Position numbers and translations under genes: made by a program. A stretch of 13,280 nucleotides of DNA. It comes from an uncultured Faecalibacterium sp. (lineage in GTDB: Bacteria > Bacillota > Clostridia > Oscillospirales > Ruminococcaceae). Within the stretch, counting starts at the first letter, position 1; every line of letters starts with the position of its first letter. The stretch lies in the NCBI GenBank assembly GCA_900551435.1, contig URVW01000068.1:1-13280 (forward strand). The letters run 5' to 3'. The notes beneath the pieces were generated by a model. That model saw only the letters and a list, made by a program, of their open reading frames with translations, made no database searches and had not been told where the DNA came from. Positions 1 to 8,212 of this stretch are shown one piece after another.

Positions 1-710
1 TTTTCGCCCAGCTGCATTTTTTCAGGCTCCAGCGTTTCCGTAATGGCACGCTGTAAGCGCTCCGTCACCTCTCGATAGGCGCTGGATCTCTCCCCGCCCA
101 GCAGCCGGCGCGCGGCGCGGTTTTCATGCAGCATATCCCCCGCCTCATCCATGGCCATAACGCCCTCATGCAGGCTTTCCAGCACCAGGGCCAGCATATC
201 GCGCTCATAGCCCACCTCGCCCAGAACCGCGCCCAGACGATGGGACATGCGGTTAAATGCCTGCCCGATAGGCTTCAGATCGGGCGGCAGGGGCTGCTCG
301 ATCTGCACCAATTCTCCCTCGCTGAGCTTTTGCGCAGCTTCCACCAGGATATCCGCGGGCTTGCTCATCACATGCGACAGATACATGGACACCGCCAGCA
401 GCAGCACTGCCAGCGGCAGCACAATGCGCAGCAACAGCCCACGGAAAACCGCCAGCGCGCTGGTATAGGCGGATAGCGATTTGCCGGCCAGCACCGCGCC
501 TTCGGGCGTGCGCTGCCCCATCAAAAGCAGCGTATGCTCGGTAGCATGATTGCCGACGGACTGCGGCTCCTCGCTTTGCGTTAATCCCTGGATCAAGCGC
601 CGCACAGGCAGGGCGGATAGCAGATCCGCCGCCGCTTCGGTAGCGCACAGCACATTGCCCTCCGGATCAGTCAGCAGCAAAAAAGCCTCGGCCGGGTTCA
701 GGGTGGGATT
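1..710 (-). other. Sensor histidine kinase segment (membrane helix, HAMP, PAS-like), joined to RibF, truncated by the window edge
   Basis: This is the part of the frame after the RibF domain, residues 293-528 of the fused frame. It begins inside an extracytoplasmic-type region with AEAFLLLTDPEGNVLCATE, the style of sensor ectodomains in PhoR/VicK-like kinases. A hydrophobic helix follows at about 384-404 (LLLRIVLPLAVLLLAVSMYL). Then comes a HAMP domain with the usual proline (409-410) and a DLKPIGQAFNRMSHRL ending (436-451). A PAS-like start lies at about 460-500 (YERDMLALVLESLHEGVMAM). The phospho-accepting histidine and ATPase domains would lie beyond base 1. No first membrane helix, start codon or ribosome site of its own is visible. 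Codon use differs from the RibF part: TTG, TTA, CTA, CAA, GGA, AGA and CGA all occur here, and I found none of them in RibF residues 1-292. Confidence 0.75.
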
Positions 711-1586
711 GACGGCCTCGCGCAGCTCATCCAGCGTGTCGAACTTTTTGCTGGGGCTGAGGTAGGCGTGGAACTCCACCACAGGGTCGGTCCCGTACAG
801 GTCCCCGGAGAAGCCCGGAATGAACGTCTCACAGGTCACCTTGGACGGGTCATCGTTGACGGTCGGCCGTGTACCCAGCCCCGTCGCCGACGGATACCAC
901 ACCCCGCCGATCTTGGTGCGGGTGATATAGATGCCGAAGCGCGGCAGCTGGAACCCCTGCGGGTAGAGCTGGTTGATGGTGGGCACGCCCAGCGTATGGC
1001 CCAGCCCCGCCCCGTGCTGCACCGCAAAACGGATGGCGTAGGGCATCCCCAGCATGGCGTTGGCCGCCGGGATGTCGCCGCCTTCCAGCGCTGTGCGGAT
1101 GCGGGTGGAGGACACCGGCTTTTCTTCAAACTGCGCCATCGGCACGACGATGACTTCCACCCCCAGCGGTGCGCAGAGCTTGCGCAGAAGGTCGGGGTTG
1201 CCCGCCGCCTTTGCGCCAAAGGTGAAGTTCTCGCCGCAGACCAGCGCCCGCGCCCTGCAGTCCTGCACGATGCCGTACACGAACTGTTCCGGCGTCATCT
1301 GGCGGATCTCTTCGAAGTCCGGGCAGAGATAATATTCCACGCCGAGGCTCTCGATCAGCGCATGTTTGTCCTCGGTGGAGAGCAGACGCTTGCCCTTCAT
1401 CTTATTGTCCGTCGGCAGCTTGAAGGTAAACACCGCCGGTGCTGCGCCGTGCGCCCGCGCCCATTCGACGGCTTCACCGATCACCGCACGGTGGCCGATG
1501 TGGATGCCGTCAAAAAAGCCCATGGCGACGGCCGTGCCGCCTTCGTGTTCCAGCGCCAGCGGCGAAAGAGAGGAAAAAATCTGCAT
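1..1586 (-). CDS. ribF: RibF (riboflavin kinase/FAD synthetase) running in frame into a sensor kinase fragment; open at the left edge
   Basis: Residues 1 to about 292 are bifunctional RibF, a cytoplasmic enzyme that phosphorylates riboflavin to FMN and adenylylates FMN to FAD. The N-terminal nucleotidyltransferase part shows GFFDGIHIGH (HIGH at 29-32), GENFTFGAKAAGN and VSSTRIR. The C-terminal kinase part shows GVPTIN, TRPTVN, GDLYG and VEFHAYLSPSKKFD (270-283). The ATG at 1586 follows AAAGGATCATCC, 13 nt after the truB stop, so it is the last gene of the nusA operon. Family members are usually about 300-315 residues. Here the final helix is missing: after LDELREAV (about position 711) the frame continues without a stop to base 1 as kinase sequence. 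The RibF catalytic core looks complete. RibF identity is near certain. Whether the fused protein exists is doubtful (see findings). Confidence 0.9.
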   Translation of the reverse strand, partial: MQIFSSLSPLALEHEGGTAVAMGFFDGIHIGHRAVIGEAVEWARAHGAAPAVFTFKLPTDNKMKGKRLLSTEDKHALIESLGVEYYLCPDFEEIRQMTPEQFVYGIVQDCRARALVCGENFTFGAKAAGNPDLLRKLCAPLGVEVIVVPMAQFEEKPVSSTRIRTALEGGDIPAANAMLGMPYAIRFAVQHGAGLGHTLGVPTINQLYPQGFQLPRFGIYITRTKIGGVWYPSATGLGTRPTVNDDPSKVTCETFIPGFSGDLYGTDPVVEFHAYLSPSKKFDTLDELREAVNPTLNPAEAFLLLTDPEGNVLCATEAAADLLSALPVRRLIQGLTQSEEPQSVGNHATEHTLLLMGQRTPEGAVLAGKSLSAYTSALAVFRGLLLRIVLPLAVLLLAVSMYLSHVMSKPADILVEAAQKLSEGELVQIEQPLPPDLKPIGQAFNRMSHRLGAVLGEVGYERDMLALVLESLHEGVMAMDEAGDMLHENRAARRLLGGERSSAYREVTERLQRAITETLEPEKMQLGE

Positions 1587-1599
1587 TGGATGATCCTTT

Positions 1600-2490
1600 T
1601 TATTGTTCGTTGCGCTCTACAAAGAGCTTTTCGACTTTGAGCACGCCGCCCGTCACATTGGCCAGCCCCAGAAACGCCCCGGCCTCGTTCCGGACGCGGT
1701 AGCGCCCATCGGCGGCAGGATAGCGGCTGGTGGGACAGCCGTTGTAGAGGTGCTGCTCCACCTTGGGGGCCACGGTCAGCAGCGGCAGCGAGGTGAACAC
1801 GCTCTCGACCGGAAGCATCAGCGCTTCCAGCTGTTCCATCCCGGCATCTTTTGCGGCTTGGATCTCCTCCAGCGTGTGTGCATCGGCTTCGCCGTAAACG
1901 CCGGACGACACCCGGCGCAGAGCGCTCATCGTGCCCTTCTGGCCCATCGCGGCGGCGATGTCCTCGAGCAGGGTCCGGATATAGGTCCCCTTGGAGCAGC
2001 GCACCGTCAGAACGTACTCGTCCTTGGCAGGGCTTCCGCCGTACTCGATGCTGAAAATCTCAATGGGACGTGCTTTTCGTTCCACTTCAATGCCCTGCCG
2101 CGCCATTTTATAGAGCGGCTGGCCGTTGATCTTGACCGCCGAGTACATGGGCGGCGTCTGCATTTGCGGGCCGACGAACTGCGGCAGGACCGCCAGCAGC
2201 TCGGCTTCGCCCGCCGTGACGGGAGCCGTTTCCAGCACCGTGCCGGTCACATCGCCGGTATCGGTCCGCGCGCCCAGCTTGAGGGCAGCGCGGTAGGCTT
2301 TGGTGTGGTCGAGCTGCAGGTCCACGGCCTTGCTGGCCCCGCCGCAGAACACCGGCAGAACACCGGTCGCCATCGGGTCCAGCGTGCCGCTGTGGCCCAG
2401 CTTCCGGGTCCCCAGAATGCCCCGCAGCTTGGCGATGACATCAAAACTGGTCCAGCCCGTGGGCTTATCTACGATCAGAATGCCCTGCAT
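1600..2490 (-). CDS. truB: tRNA pseudouridine-55 synthase TruB
   Basis: The 296-residue protein matches the usual TruB length. It isomerises uridine 55 in the T-loop of tRNAs to pseudouridine. The N-terminus GILIVDKPTGWTSFDV and the catalytic motif GHSGTLDPMATGVLP are diagnostic, with the nucleophilic aspartate at D38. Further along, PPMYSAVKINGQPLY and the C-terminal PUA-like region (about 230-290) complete the bacterial family pattern. The ATG directly abuts the stop codon of the nrnA-like gene with no intervening base, which implies translational coupling. ribF follows after 13 nt. Position in the nusA-infB-rbfA operon is conserved in many Firmicutes. No oddity seen. Confidence 0.97.
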   Translation of the reverse strand: MQGILIVDKPTGWTSFDVIAKLRGILGTRKLGHSGTLDPMATGVLPVFCGGASKAVDLQLDHTKAYRAALKLGARTDTGDVTGTVLETAPVTAGEAELLAVLPQFVGPQMQTPPMYSAVKINGQPLYKMARQGIEVERKARPIEIFSIEYGGSPAKDEYVLTVRCSKGTYIRTLLEDIAAAMGQKGTMSALRRVSSGVYGEADAHTLEEIQAAKDAGMEQLEALMLPVESVFTSLPLLTVAPKVEQHLYNGCPTSRYPAADGRYRVRNEAGAFLGLANVTGGVLKVEKLFVERNEQ

Positions 2491-3489
2491 TTATTCGCCC
2501 TCCTGCGTCTGGCGGTCCGCGTCCAGCTCGGCTTCCACCTCGGCCAGAATGGCGTTCTTGGCGTTGTCGAGGTTGCCCAGCAGCTCACAGCCCGCCGCGC
2601 GGGTGTGGCCGCCGCCGCCCAGACGCCGCGCAATGGCACAGGCATCCACGCCCTTTGCCGTGCGCACGCTGATGCGGTAGCTTCCCCCCGGCTGCTGGCG
2701 CAGGGTCAGACCGACCTTGACGCCCTCGATGCTGATGGGCAGACCCGTCAGCTCTTCGAGGTCGGCGGGGTCTACTTTGCTCTGCTCGATCTCGTCGCGG
2801 GTGAGGTAGATGAGGGCGCAGCGGCCGTCCAGATGATATTCCAGATGGTTCCGCGCGATCCGCTCGGCCTCCATCCGCTCCCGGGGCTTGGTGTCGAAGA
2901 GCAGCGTGTTCAGCTCCTCGACCCGCGCGCCCGCTTCCATCAGCTTCGCGGCCACGATGTGGGTGCGGGCCGTGGTGGAAGAGAACTTGAAGCAGCCGGT
3001 GTCCGTGGACAGGCCGGTGTACAGGCAGTTGGCGATGTGCGGGGTCAGTTCCACGCCCATAGCGCAGATGACCTCATACAGCAGCTCAGCCGCTGCCGCT
3101 GCCCCGCCGTCCAGCAGGGTGAAATCCGCATAGCCGCTGTTGCCCGCGTGGTGGTCGATGCAGAGATCAACATGGCGGGTGAACTGCGGCACACCGTTGT
3201 TTTCGCCGAAGAGCTGCACGCTGGCAACGTCCACGGCCACCACGGTCCGGGGTTCGAACTCGCCCTTGAACAGGCGAGGATTGGTAAACGCATACCGGTT
3301 GGGGATCGTATCGGAGCAGAGCACCGCCGCCGTTTTGTCCAGCGTTTTGAGCGCATAGTACAGGGCGCTGCCGCAGCCGACCGTATCGCCGTCCGGGTTT
3401 TTGTGGCACAGAATCAAAATGTTGTCCGCAGCGAGAAGCTTTTCGGCCATCTGCTGCACATTCAGCTGTTCTGTCATCCCATGATCCAT
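2491..3489 (-). CDS. nrnA: DHH/DHHA1 phosphoesterase, NrnA-like oligoribonuclease / pAp phosphatase
   Basis: A 332-residue DHH-family phosphoesterase. Metal-binding motifs of the DHH domain appear in order: HKNPDGD (29-35), VDVAS (86-90), IDHH (111-114) and STDTG (161-165). The C-terminal DHHA1 substrate-binding motif GGGHTRAAG is at 292-300. Family members such as B. subtilis NrnA degrade 2-5 nt RNA fragments and dephosphorylate 3'-phosphoadenosine 5'-phosphate. A role in c-di-AMP breakdown products (pApA) is known for related proteins. It sits between rbfA and truB, a common location. Start choice is uncertain. GGAAAGG immediately precedes the ATG at 3489, which is too close for a good ribosome site, so the in-frame ATG at 3477 (328 residues) could be the real start. 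The stop abuts the truB ATG. Confidence 0.92.
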   Translation of the reverse strand: MDHGMTEQLNVQQMAEKLLAADNILILCHKNPDGDTVGCGSALYYALKTLDKTAAVLCSDTIPNRYAFTNPRLFKGEFEPRTVVAVDVASVQLFGENNGVPQFTRHVDLCIDHHAGNSGYADFTLLDGGAAAAAELLYEVICAMGVELTPHIANCLYTGLSTDTGCFKFSSTTARTHIVAAKLMEAGARVEELNTLLFDTKPRERMEAERIARNHLEYHLDGRCALIYLTRDEIEQSKVDPADLEELTGLPISIEGVKVGLTLRQQPGGSYRISVRTAKGVDACAIARRLGGGGHTRAAGCELLGNLDNAKNAILAEVEAELDADRQTQEGE

Positions 3490-3506
3490 CCTTTCCGCAA
3501 GGCTGT

Positions 3507-3890
3507 TTATTCCTCGGTCTCGGACGGCGTATCCTCGCCGTCGCCGCTGACGTTCAGCTCGCGGAGCAGCTCGTTGATGTGGGCTGCATAGGCTGCGCCG
3601 TCATCCTCCACGAAGATGAAGCGCGGAGCTTTTCGGATGTGCATTTTCTTGCTGACCTCGGTGCGCACATGGCCCGAAGCGCGGTTCAGCGCCTCGATGG
3701 CGGGCTTGGGGCCGTCGGGGCGGCCCATCACGCTCACATACACTTTGGCAACGTCGAGGTCGGGGGTCACGTCCAGCCGGGTGACGGTCAGCAGACCGCC
3801 CTCCAGACGCGGGTCCTTCAGCCGACCGATAATGGCGATCAGTTCCCGTTTCATGTCCTGCGCCAGACGGCCCATATTTTTCTGAGACAT
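3507..3890 (-). CDS. rbfA: Ribosome-binding factor A (RbfA)
   Basis: 127 residues, normal for this KH-like 30S maturation factor, which binds the 5' region of 16S rRNA during late small-subunit assembly and cold adaptation. Diagnostic stretches are the N-terminal helix ending in RLKDPRL, the strand LTVTRLDVTPDLDVAKVYVSV (starting near residue 34) and the C-terminal LRKAP-type segment (MHIRKAPRFIFVEDD). A short acidic tail, GDGEDTPSETEE, ends the protein. It lies 15 nt downstream of infB and 17 nt upstream of the nrnA-like gene, as in most Gram-positive nusA operons. No anomalies. Confidence 0.95.
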   Translation of the reverse strand: MSQKNMGRLAQDMKRELIAIIGRLKDPRLEGGLLTVTRLDVTPDLDVAKVYVSVMGRPDGPKPAIEALNRASGHVRTEVSKKMHIRKAPRFIFVEDDGAAYAAHINELLRELNVSGDGEDTPSETEE

Positions 3891-3905
3891 TCGGTTTCTC
3901 CTATC

Positions 3906-6377
3906 TTAGTCGCGGTACTCTTCCATCTTGAAGGCTTCGTACACGTCGCCTTCCTTGACGTCAGCAAACTTTGCCAGCGTCACGCCGCACTCGTAGCCCT
4001 CGGCCACTTCCTTGGCGTCATCCTTGAAGCGCTTCAGGGATGCGATCTCGTCCTCGGTGATAACGATGCCGTCACGGACGACACGCACCTTGCTGTCGCG
4101 GGTGATCTTGCCGCTGGTGACGCGGCAGCCGGCGACCGTGCCGACATTGCTGATCTTGTAGACCTGACGGACCTGCAGCTCGCCCAGAGAGACTTCGCGG
4201 AACTTGGGCGCCAGCATACCCTTCATAGCGTCGGTGACATCGTTGATGGCATCATAAATGACGCGGTACATACGCATTTCGACCTTGGTGGCAGCGGCTT
4301 CTTCCTTCGCCACGTTGTCGGGGCGGACGTTGAAGCCGATGATGATGGCGTTGGAAGCGTCGGCCAGATCGACGTCGGACTTGCTGATCGCACCGACACC
4401 GGCATGGATGACGCGGACGCGGACCTCGTCGTTGGAGATCTTCTCGAGGCTCTGCTTGACGGCCTCGGCAGAACCCTGAACGTCTGCCTTGACGACGATG
4501 GCCAGTTCCTTCATATCGTTCTGAGCCATCTGGCTGAACAGGTTATCCAGCGTGACCTTCTGGAAGGCGGAGAACTGCTTTTCCTTGGCGGCAGCGATGC
4601 GCTGCTCAGCCAGCTCACGGGCCAGACGCTCGTCAGCAACGGCTTCAAACAGGTCACCTGCTTCGGGAACAGCGGTCAGACCGGTGATCTCAACAGGGGT
4701 GGACGGACCGGCATCGTTCAACAGCTGGCCCTTGTCGCTGCGCATGGTGCGCACGCGGCCGACCGCCGTGCCCGCGATGATGACATCACCGGCGTGCAGC
4801 GTGCCGTTCTGGACCAGAATGGTGGCGATGGGGCCCTGACCCTTATCCAGACGGGCTTCGACGACTGCGCCCTTTGCACGGCGGTTGGGGTTGGCCTTCA
4901 GCTCCATGACTTCTGCTTCCAGCGCGATGCGCTCCAGCAGGTCGTTGATACCCATACCGGTCAGAGCGGAAACAGGGATGCATGCGACGTCGCCGCCCCA
5001 GTCCTCGGTGATGATGCCGTACTTGGTCAGGCCTTCCATCACGCGCTCGGGGTTAGCGGTGGGCTTATCCATCTTGTTCATGGCCACGATCAGCTTGACG
5101 TTTGCCGCCTTGGCGTGGTTGATGGACTCGACGGTCTGGGGCATGATGCCGTCATCGGCAGCGACGACCAGAACGGCGATATCGGTCATGTTCGCACCAC
5201 GGGCACGCATAGAGGTGAATGCCTCGTGGCCCGGGGTATCGAGGAAGGTGATGAGGCTGTCGTTGACCTTGACCTGATATGCACCGATGGCCTGGGTGAT
5301 GCCGCCGGCCTCGCCCGCGGTCACATTGGTCTTGCGGATGGCATCCAGAATACTGGTCTTGCCGTGGTCAACGTGGCCCATGACGCAGACGACCGGCGGA
5401 CGCTCGACCAGATCTTCCTGTGCGTCCTCCTCCTGCGTGAACAGGCGCTCCTCGATGGTGACGTGCACTTCGTGCTCGACCTTTGCGTGGAACTCCTCGG
5501 CCAGCAGAGCAGCGGTATCGAAATCGATGACGTCATTGATGGCGTGCATCTCGCCCATCTGCATGAACTTGGCGATGACCTTGCCGGCCTGCTGCTTCAG
5601 GCGGGCAGCCAGCTCGCTGACGGTGATCTCGTCGGGGATGAAGACTTTCAGCTGTGCGTTGCGGGCCTTCTCCAGCTGGATGCGCTGCAGACGCTCGAAC
5701 TCGGTCTCGCGCTTGCCCTTCTGGAACTGCTGGCGCTGACGCTGGCCGCGCTGGGTGAACTTCTGCTTGTTGCCCTGCGGGGTCGGCTTGCGGCGGTTCT
5801 CGGTGTTCTTGGTGGAAGCCAGATCGTCATAACGGGCGTCGAAGCGGTCCACGTTCACGTCCACGGTGCGGGTATCGACGGTGACCTGACTATCCTCGCG
5901 GCGGACAGAGACAGACTGTGCCGGGGCAGTGGATGCCTTGGCGCCGGTCTCGCGGGCCAACTCGCTCAGAGAAACGGTCTTTTCCTCCCGCTTCTTGTGC
6001 TGCTCGTTCTTCTTGTCGCTGTGCTTGTTATTGTTATTATTGTTGTTGTTATTATTGTTGTTCTTGTTCTGGTTATTCTGCACCGGCTCTGCCTTCTTTT
6101 CCGTCTTGGCCGCGGGCTTTTCTGCCTTCGGCTCCTGCTTCTTCTCCGCCTTCTTCTCAGGCTGGGCGGGCTGCTTTGCGCTGTTCAGATAAGCAGACAG
6201 GTCTGCTTCGCTGTTGTCGCGGCTGAACTTTTCCAGCAGATAGTTCAGCTCGTTCTCTTCCAGCGTGGAGCTGTTCTTCTTGCCGGTGCTGCCCATGGCG
6301 GCCAGCTCGTCGAGGACCTTCTTTGCCGAAACATTCAGGTCCTTTGCAAAATCGCTTACTTTATATTTTACGGTCAT
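3906..6377 (-). CDS. infB: Translation initiation factor IF-2
   Basis: An 823-residue GTPase that brings initiator fMet-tRNA to the 30S subunit and promotes subunit joining. An IF2_N domain is at about 1-52 (VSDFAKDLNVSAKKVL). A long charged, low-complexity linker (about 65-230) is rich in Lys, Glu and Gln and includes twelve consecutive Asn at 106-117. A second IF2_N-like region is at about 225-300. The G domain shows GHVDHGKT (334-341), DTPGHEAF (380-387), NKMD (434-437) and SALTGMG (470-476). Domains II, C1 and C2 follow to the C-terminus. The start ATG at 6377 overlaps the ylxQ stop as ATGA, indicating coupling. Identity is certain. The Asn-rich linker is the unusual part. Confidence 0.98.
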   Translation of the reverse strand: MTVKYKVSDFAKDLNVSAKKVLDELAAMGSTGKKNSSTLEENELNYLLEKFSRDNSEADLSAYLNSAKQPAQPEKKAEKKQEPKAEKPAAKTEKKAEPVQNNQNKNNNNNNNNNNNNKHSDKKNEQHKKREEKTVSLSELARETGAKASTAPAQSVSVRREDSQVTVDTRTVDVNVDRFDARYDDLASTKNTENRRKPTPQGNKQKFTQRGQRQRQQFQKGKRETEFERLQRIQLEKARNAQLKVFIPDEITVSELAARLKQQAGKVIAKFMQMGEMHAINDVIDFDTAALLAEEFHAKVEHEVHVTIEERLFTQEEDAQEDLVERPPVVCVMGHVDHGKTSILDAIRKTNVTAGEAGGITQAIGAYQVKVNDSLITFLDTPGHEAFTSMRARGANMTDIAVLVVAADDGIMPQTVESINHAKAANVKLIVAMNKMDKPTANPERVMEGLTKYGIITEDWGGDVACIPVSALTGMGINDLLERIALEAEVMELKANPNRRAKGAVVEARLDKGQGPIATILVQNGTLHAGDVIIAGTAVGRVRTMRSDKGQLLNDAGPSTPVEITGLTAVPEAGDLFEAVADERLARELAEQRIAAAKEKQFSAFQKVTLDNLFSQMAQNDMKELAIVVKADVQGSAEAVKQSLEKISNDEVRVRVIHAGVGAISKSDVDLADASNAIIIGFNVRPDNVAKEEAAATKVEMRMYRVIYDAINDVTDAMKGMLAPKFREVSLGELQVRQVYKISNVGTVAGCRVTSGKITRDSKVRVVRDGIVITEDEIASLKRFKDDAKEVAEGYECGVTLAKFADVKEGDVYEAFKMEEYRD
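6027..6062 (-). repeat. Asparagine-codon run inside infB
   Basis: Twelve consecutive Asn codons encode residues 106-117 of IF2. They use a mix of AAC and AAT, so the run is not a pure trinucleotide repeat. Flanking residues (NNQNK before, KHSDKKNEQHKK after) extend the Asn/Lys-rich disordered linker. It is locally AT-rich within an otherwise GC-rich gene. Confidence 0.95.
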
Positions 6378-6751
6378 TCGCTCAAATCCTCCTCATTTTT
6401 GATTGCTCCGCAGTCCGAAAGACGGTCAAAGCAGAGCTTTGCGAGGTTGCGGTCGGTCACGGCGTAGACGGCCACCGGCTTGCGGCTGATATCGGCCAGC
6501 CGGTCCTGCGTCAGCGGCATGGTGATGACGTCCACGAGGTCGCCCACCGCGTAGTTCAGCCGCTGCACGGTCTTGGCGCTGGCGTCCGATGCCACCATCA
6601 CCAGCCATGCCTTGCCCTTGACGCACGCATCCTCCACGGCATCGAAACCCATGGTCAGCGCGCCCGCCTTGCGGCACAGGCTCACGGCCTGATACAGCGC
6701 TTCCTGCGGGGGCAGCGCGGGCTTTTCGGGGGTGTTTTTATGCTTCGCCAT
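6374..6751 (-). CDS. YlxQ-like L7Ae/L30e-family RNA-binding protein
   Basis: 125 residues with the fold signature of the L7Ae/L30e/S12e/Gadd45 family. It has a helix starting QEALYQAVSLCRKAGALTMGFDAVEDACVKG (from about 16), then the strand AWLVMVASDAS (48-58) and a C-terminal YAVTDRNLAKL segment. This is the YlxQ position: between ylxR and infB, overlapping both (14 nt with ylxR, 4 nt with infB). Family members bind kink-turn RNA. The precise cellular role of YlxQ is not established, so function beyond RNA binding is inference. The N-terminal extension (KHKNTPEKPALPP) is short and low-complexity. Confidence 0.85.
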   Translation of the reverse strand: MAKHKNTPEKPALPPQEALYQAVSLCRKAGALTMGFDAVEDACVKGKAWLVMVASDASAKTVQRLNYAVGDLVDVITMPLTQDRLADISRKPVAVYAVTDRNLAKLCFDRLSDCGAIKNEEDLSE

Positions 6752-7034
6752 TCTGCTGCGCCTCCTTCACCGCACCGGCCAGCTGCTCGGCCAGTGCCTC
6801 ATACACTTCGGCGGGAACCGGCTGCTCAAAGCAGCGCTCCAGCGCCTTTTTCTTCTTTGCCTTTGCCAGACAGGCCGGGTCCGGGCAGAGATAGGCTCCG
6901 CGTCCCGGCTTTTTGCCCACGGGGTCGATGCTGATCTCGCCGCTGGGCGCGCGCACCACCCGTACCAGTTCCTTTTTGGGGCGGCTGGTCATGCAGCCGA
7001 TGCACTGGCGGGCAGGGATCTTCTTTTGTGCCAT
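6738..7034 (-). CDS. ylxR: YlxR (DUF448) protein, RNase P modulator candidate
   Basis: 98 residues, family-typical. The N-terminal PARQCIGCMTSRPKKELVRVVR (CIGC at 11-14) and the GKKPGRGAYLCPDPAC stretch (40-55) are the DUF448 hallmarks. The C-terminal half is helical and basic (AKAKKKKALERCF). The gene sits directly after nusA with a strong AAGGAGGG ribosome site and overlaps ylxQ by 14 nt. In B. subtilis the orthologue has been reported to bind the RNase P RNA and modulate RNase P activity, and is called RnpM. Earlier work described it as nucleoid-associated. Assignment to the family is secure. Applying that function here is inference. Confidence 0.92.
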   Translation of the reverse strand: MAQKKIPARQCIGCMTSRPKKELVRVVRAPSGEISIDPVGKKPGRGAYLCPDPACLAKAKKKKALERCFEQPVPAEVYEALAEQLAGAVKEAQQNGEA

Positions 7035-7067
7035 CCGATTTCCCTCCTTCGGCGTGGTCCGGGCTGC

Positions 7068-8183
7068 TTATTCAGCGTCCTCGGTCTTGGGCTGCTCGGC
7101 CTTCGGCTCTTCGTCCTCGCCGTAGTAGCCGCTCTCGGGGCGGATATCGATGTTGTAGCCGGTCAGGCGGGCGCACAGACGGGCGTTCTGGCCCTTGTTG
7201 CCGATGGCAAGGCTCAGCTGCTGGTCGGGAACGGTGACGCGGCAGGAGCGGGTCTCACCCGGCAGCAGCTCGACCTTCAGGACCTTTGCGGGGCTGAGGG
7301 CAGCGGAGATGAACTCAGAGACATCTTCGCTCCACTTGACGATATCGATCTTCTCGCCGCCCAGCTTCTCGACGACAGCGGCCACACGGTCGCCGTGGGG
7401 TCCGATGCAGGCGGAAACAGGGTTGACGTTGGGGTCCTTGGACCAGACCGCCATCTTGGTGCGGGCGCCGGCCTCGCGGCTGATGGCCTTGACCTCGACC
7501 GTGCCGTCGTAGATCTCAGGAACTTCCAGCTCGAACAGGCGCTTGACCAGACCCGGATGAGTGCGGCTGATCATGACGCGGGCGCCGCGCTCGCCGCTGA
7601 GGACGTCCACGACGTAGACCTGCAGGGTCTCGCCCTCGGTGTAAGTCTCGCCGGGGACCTGCTCATTGCGGGGCAGGATGGCCTCGCCGCCCTTGCCCAG
7701 ATCGAGTGCCACGATGCCCTTTTCGTTGTCCACGCGGGTCACGGTAGCCTGAATGATGTCATGGGCGCGGCTCTGGATCTCGCTCAGCTGCTGGCTGCGC
7801 TCGGCCTCGCGGATGCCCTGACGGATGACGTGCTTTGCGGTCTGGGCTGCGATGCGGCCGAAGTCCTTGGTCTTGAGCGGGGTCACCACACGGTCGCCGA
7901 TCTCATAGCTCTTGCGGAGCTTCTGTGCCTCGGTCAGGCCGATCTCGGCGTGCTCGTCGTACCAATCCTCGTCGGCGACGACGTTCTGCAGCAGGGCAAC
8001 GTTGAACTTGCCGGTGTTGGGGTCGATCTCGACCATCACGTTGTCGTCCTCGACCTCGTAGTTCTTCTTGACAGCGATCACGATGGCTGCCTTGATCTTC
8101 TCGATCAGATACTCAGCGGTGATGCCGCGCTCGTGCTCCAGCATGGAGAGAGCTTCAAAAAAATCATTATTAGCAGCTGCCAT
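7068..8183 (-). CDS. nusA: Transcription termination/antitermination factor NusA
   Basis: 371 residues, the usual size for Gram-positive NusA lacking the C-terminal acidic repeats of E. coli. The N-terminal RNA-polymerase-binding domain covers about 1-125 (FFEALSMLEHERGI, KDFGRIAAQTAKHVIRQ). An S1 domain is at about 138-205 (GIVALDLGKGGEAILPR). KH1 has GPHG at 261-264 followed by GEKIDIVKWSED, and KH2 has AIGNKGQNARLCARLTG (326-342). A short acidic tail follows. NusA modulates pausing, termination and antitermination. The KH1 context reads CIGPHGDRVAAV, whereas GxRVQ is the more usual ending, a minor variation. AGGAGG lies 10 nt before the ATG. rimP lies 29 nt upstream. Confidence 0.97.
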   Translation of the reverse strand: MAAANNDFFEALSMLEHERGITAEYLIEKIKAAIVIAVKKNYEVEDDNVMVEIDPNTGKFNVALLQNVVADEDWYDEHAEIGLTEAQKLRKSYEIGDRVVTPLKTKDFGRIAAQTAKHVIRQGIREAERSQQLSEIQSRAHDIIQATVTRVDNEKGIVALDLGKGGEAILPRNEQVPGETYTEGETLQVYVVDVLSGERGARVMISRTHPGLVKRLFELEVPEIYDGTVEVKAISREAGARTKMAVWSKDPNVNPVSACIGPHGDRVAAVVEKLGGEKIDIVKWSEDVSEFISAALSPAKVLKVELLPGETRSCRVTVPDQQLSLAIGNKGQNARLCARLTGYNIDIRPESGYYGEDEEPKAEQPKTEDAE

Positions 8184-8212
8184 TTTTCGGGTTCCTCCTA
8201 ATTTTTCTCGTT

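Noticed and set aside
253..648. A 131-codon minus-strand frame
   Set aside because: It is in a different frame from the sensor-kinase sequence, which has clear membrane, HAMP and PAS-like features over the same bases.
1603..6467. Very long plus-strand frames opposite truB/nrnA (1603-3591) and rbfA/infB (3579-6467)
   Set aside because: They mirror well-identified minus-strand genes, have no ribosome sites or recognisable domains, and arise from the GC-rich third codon positions of the real genes.
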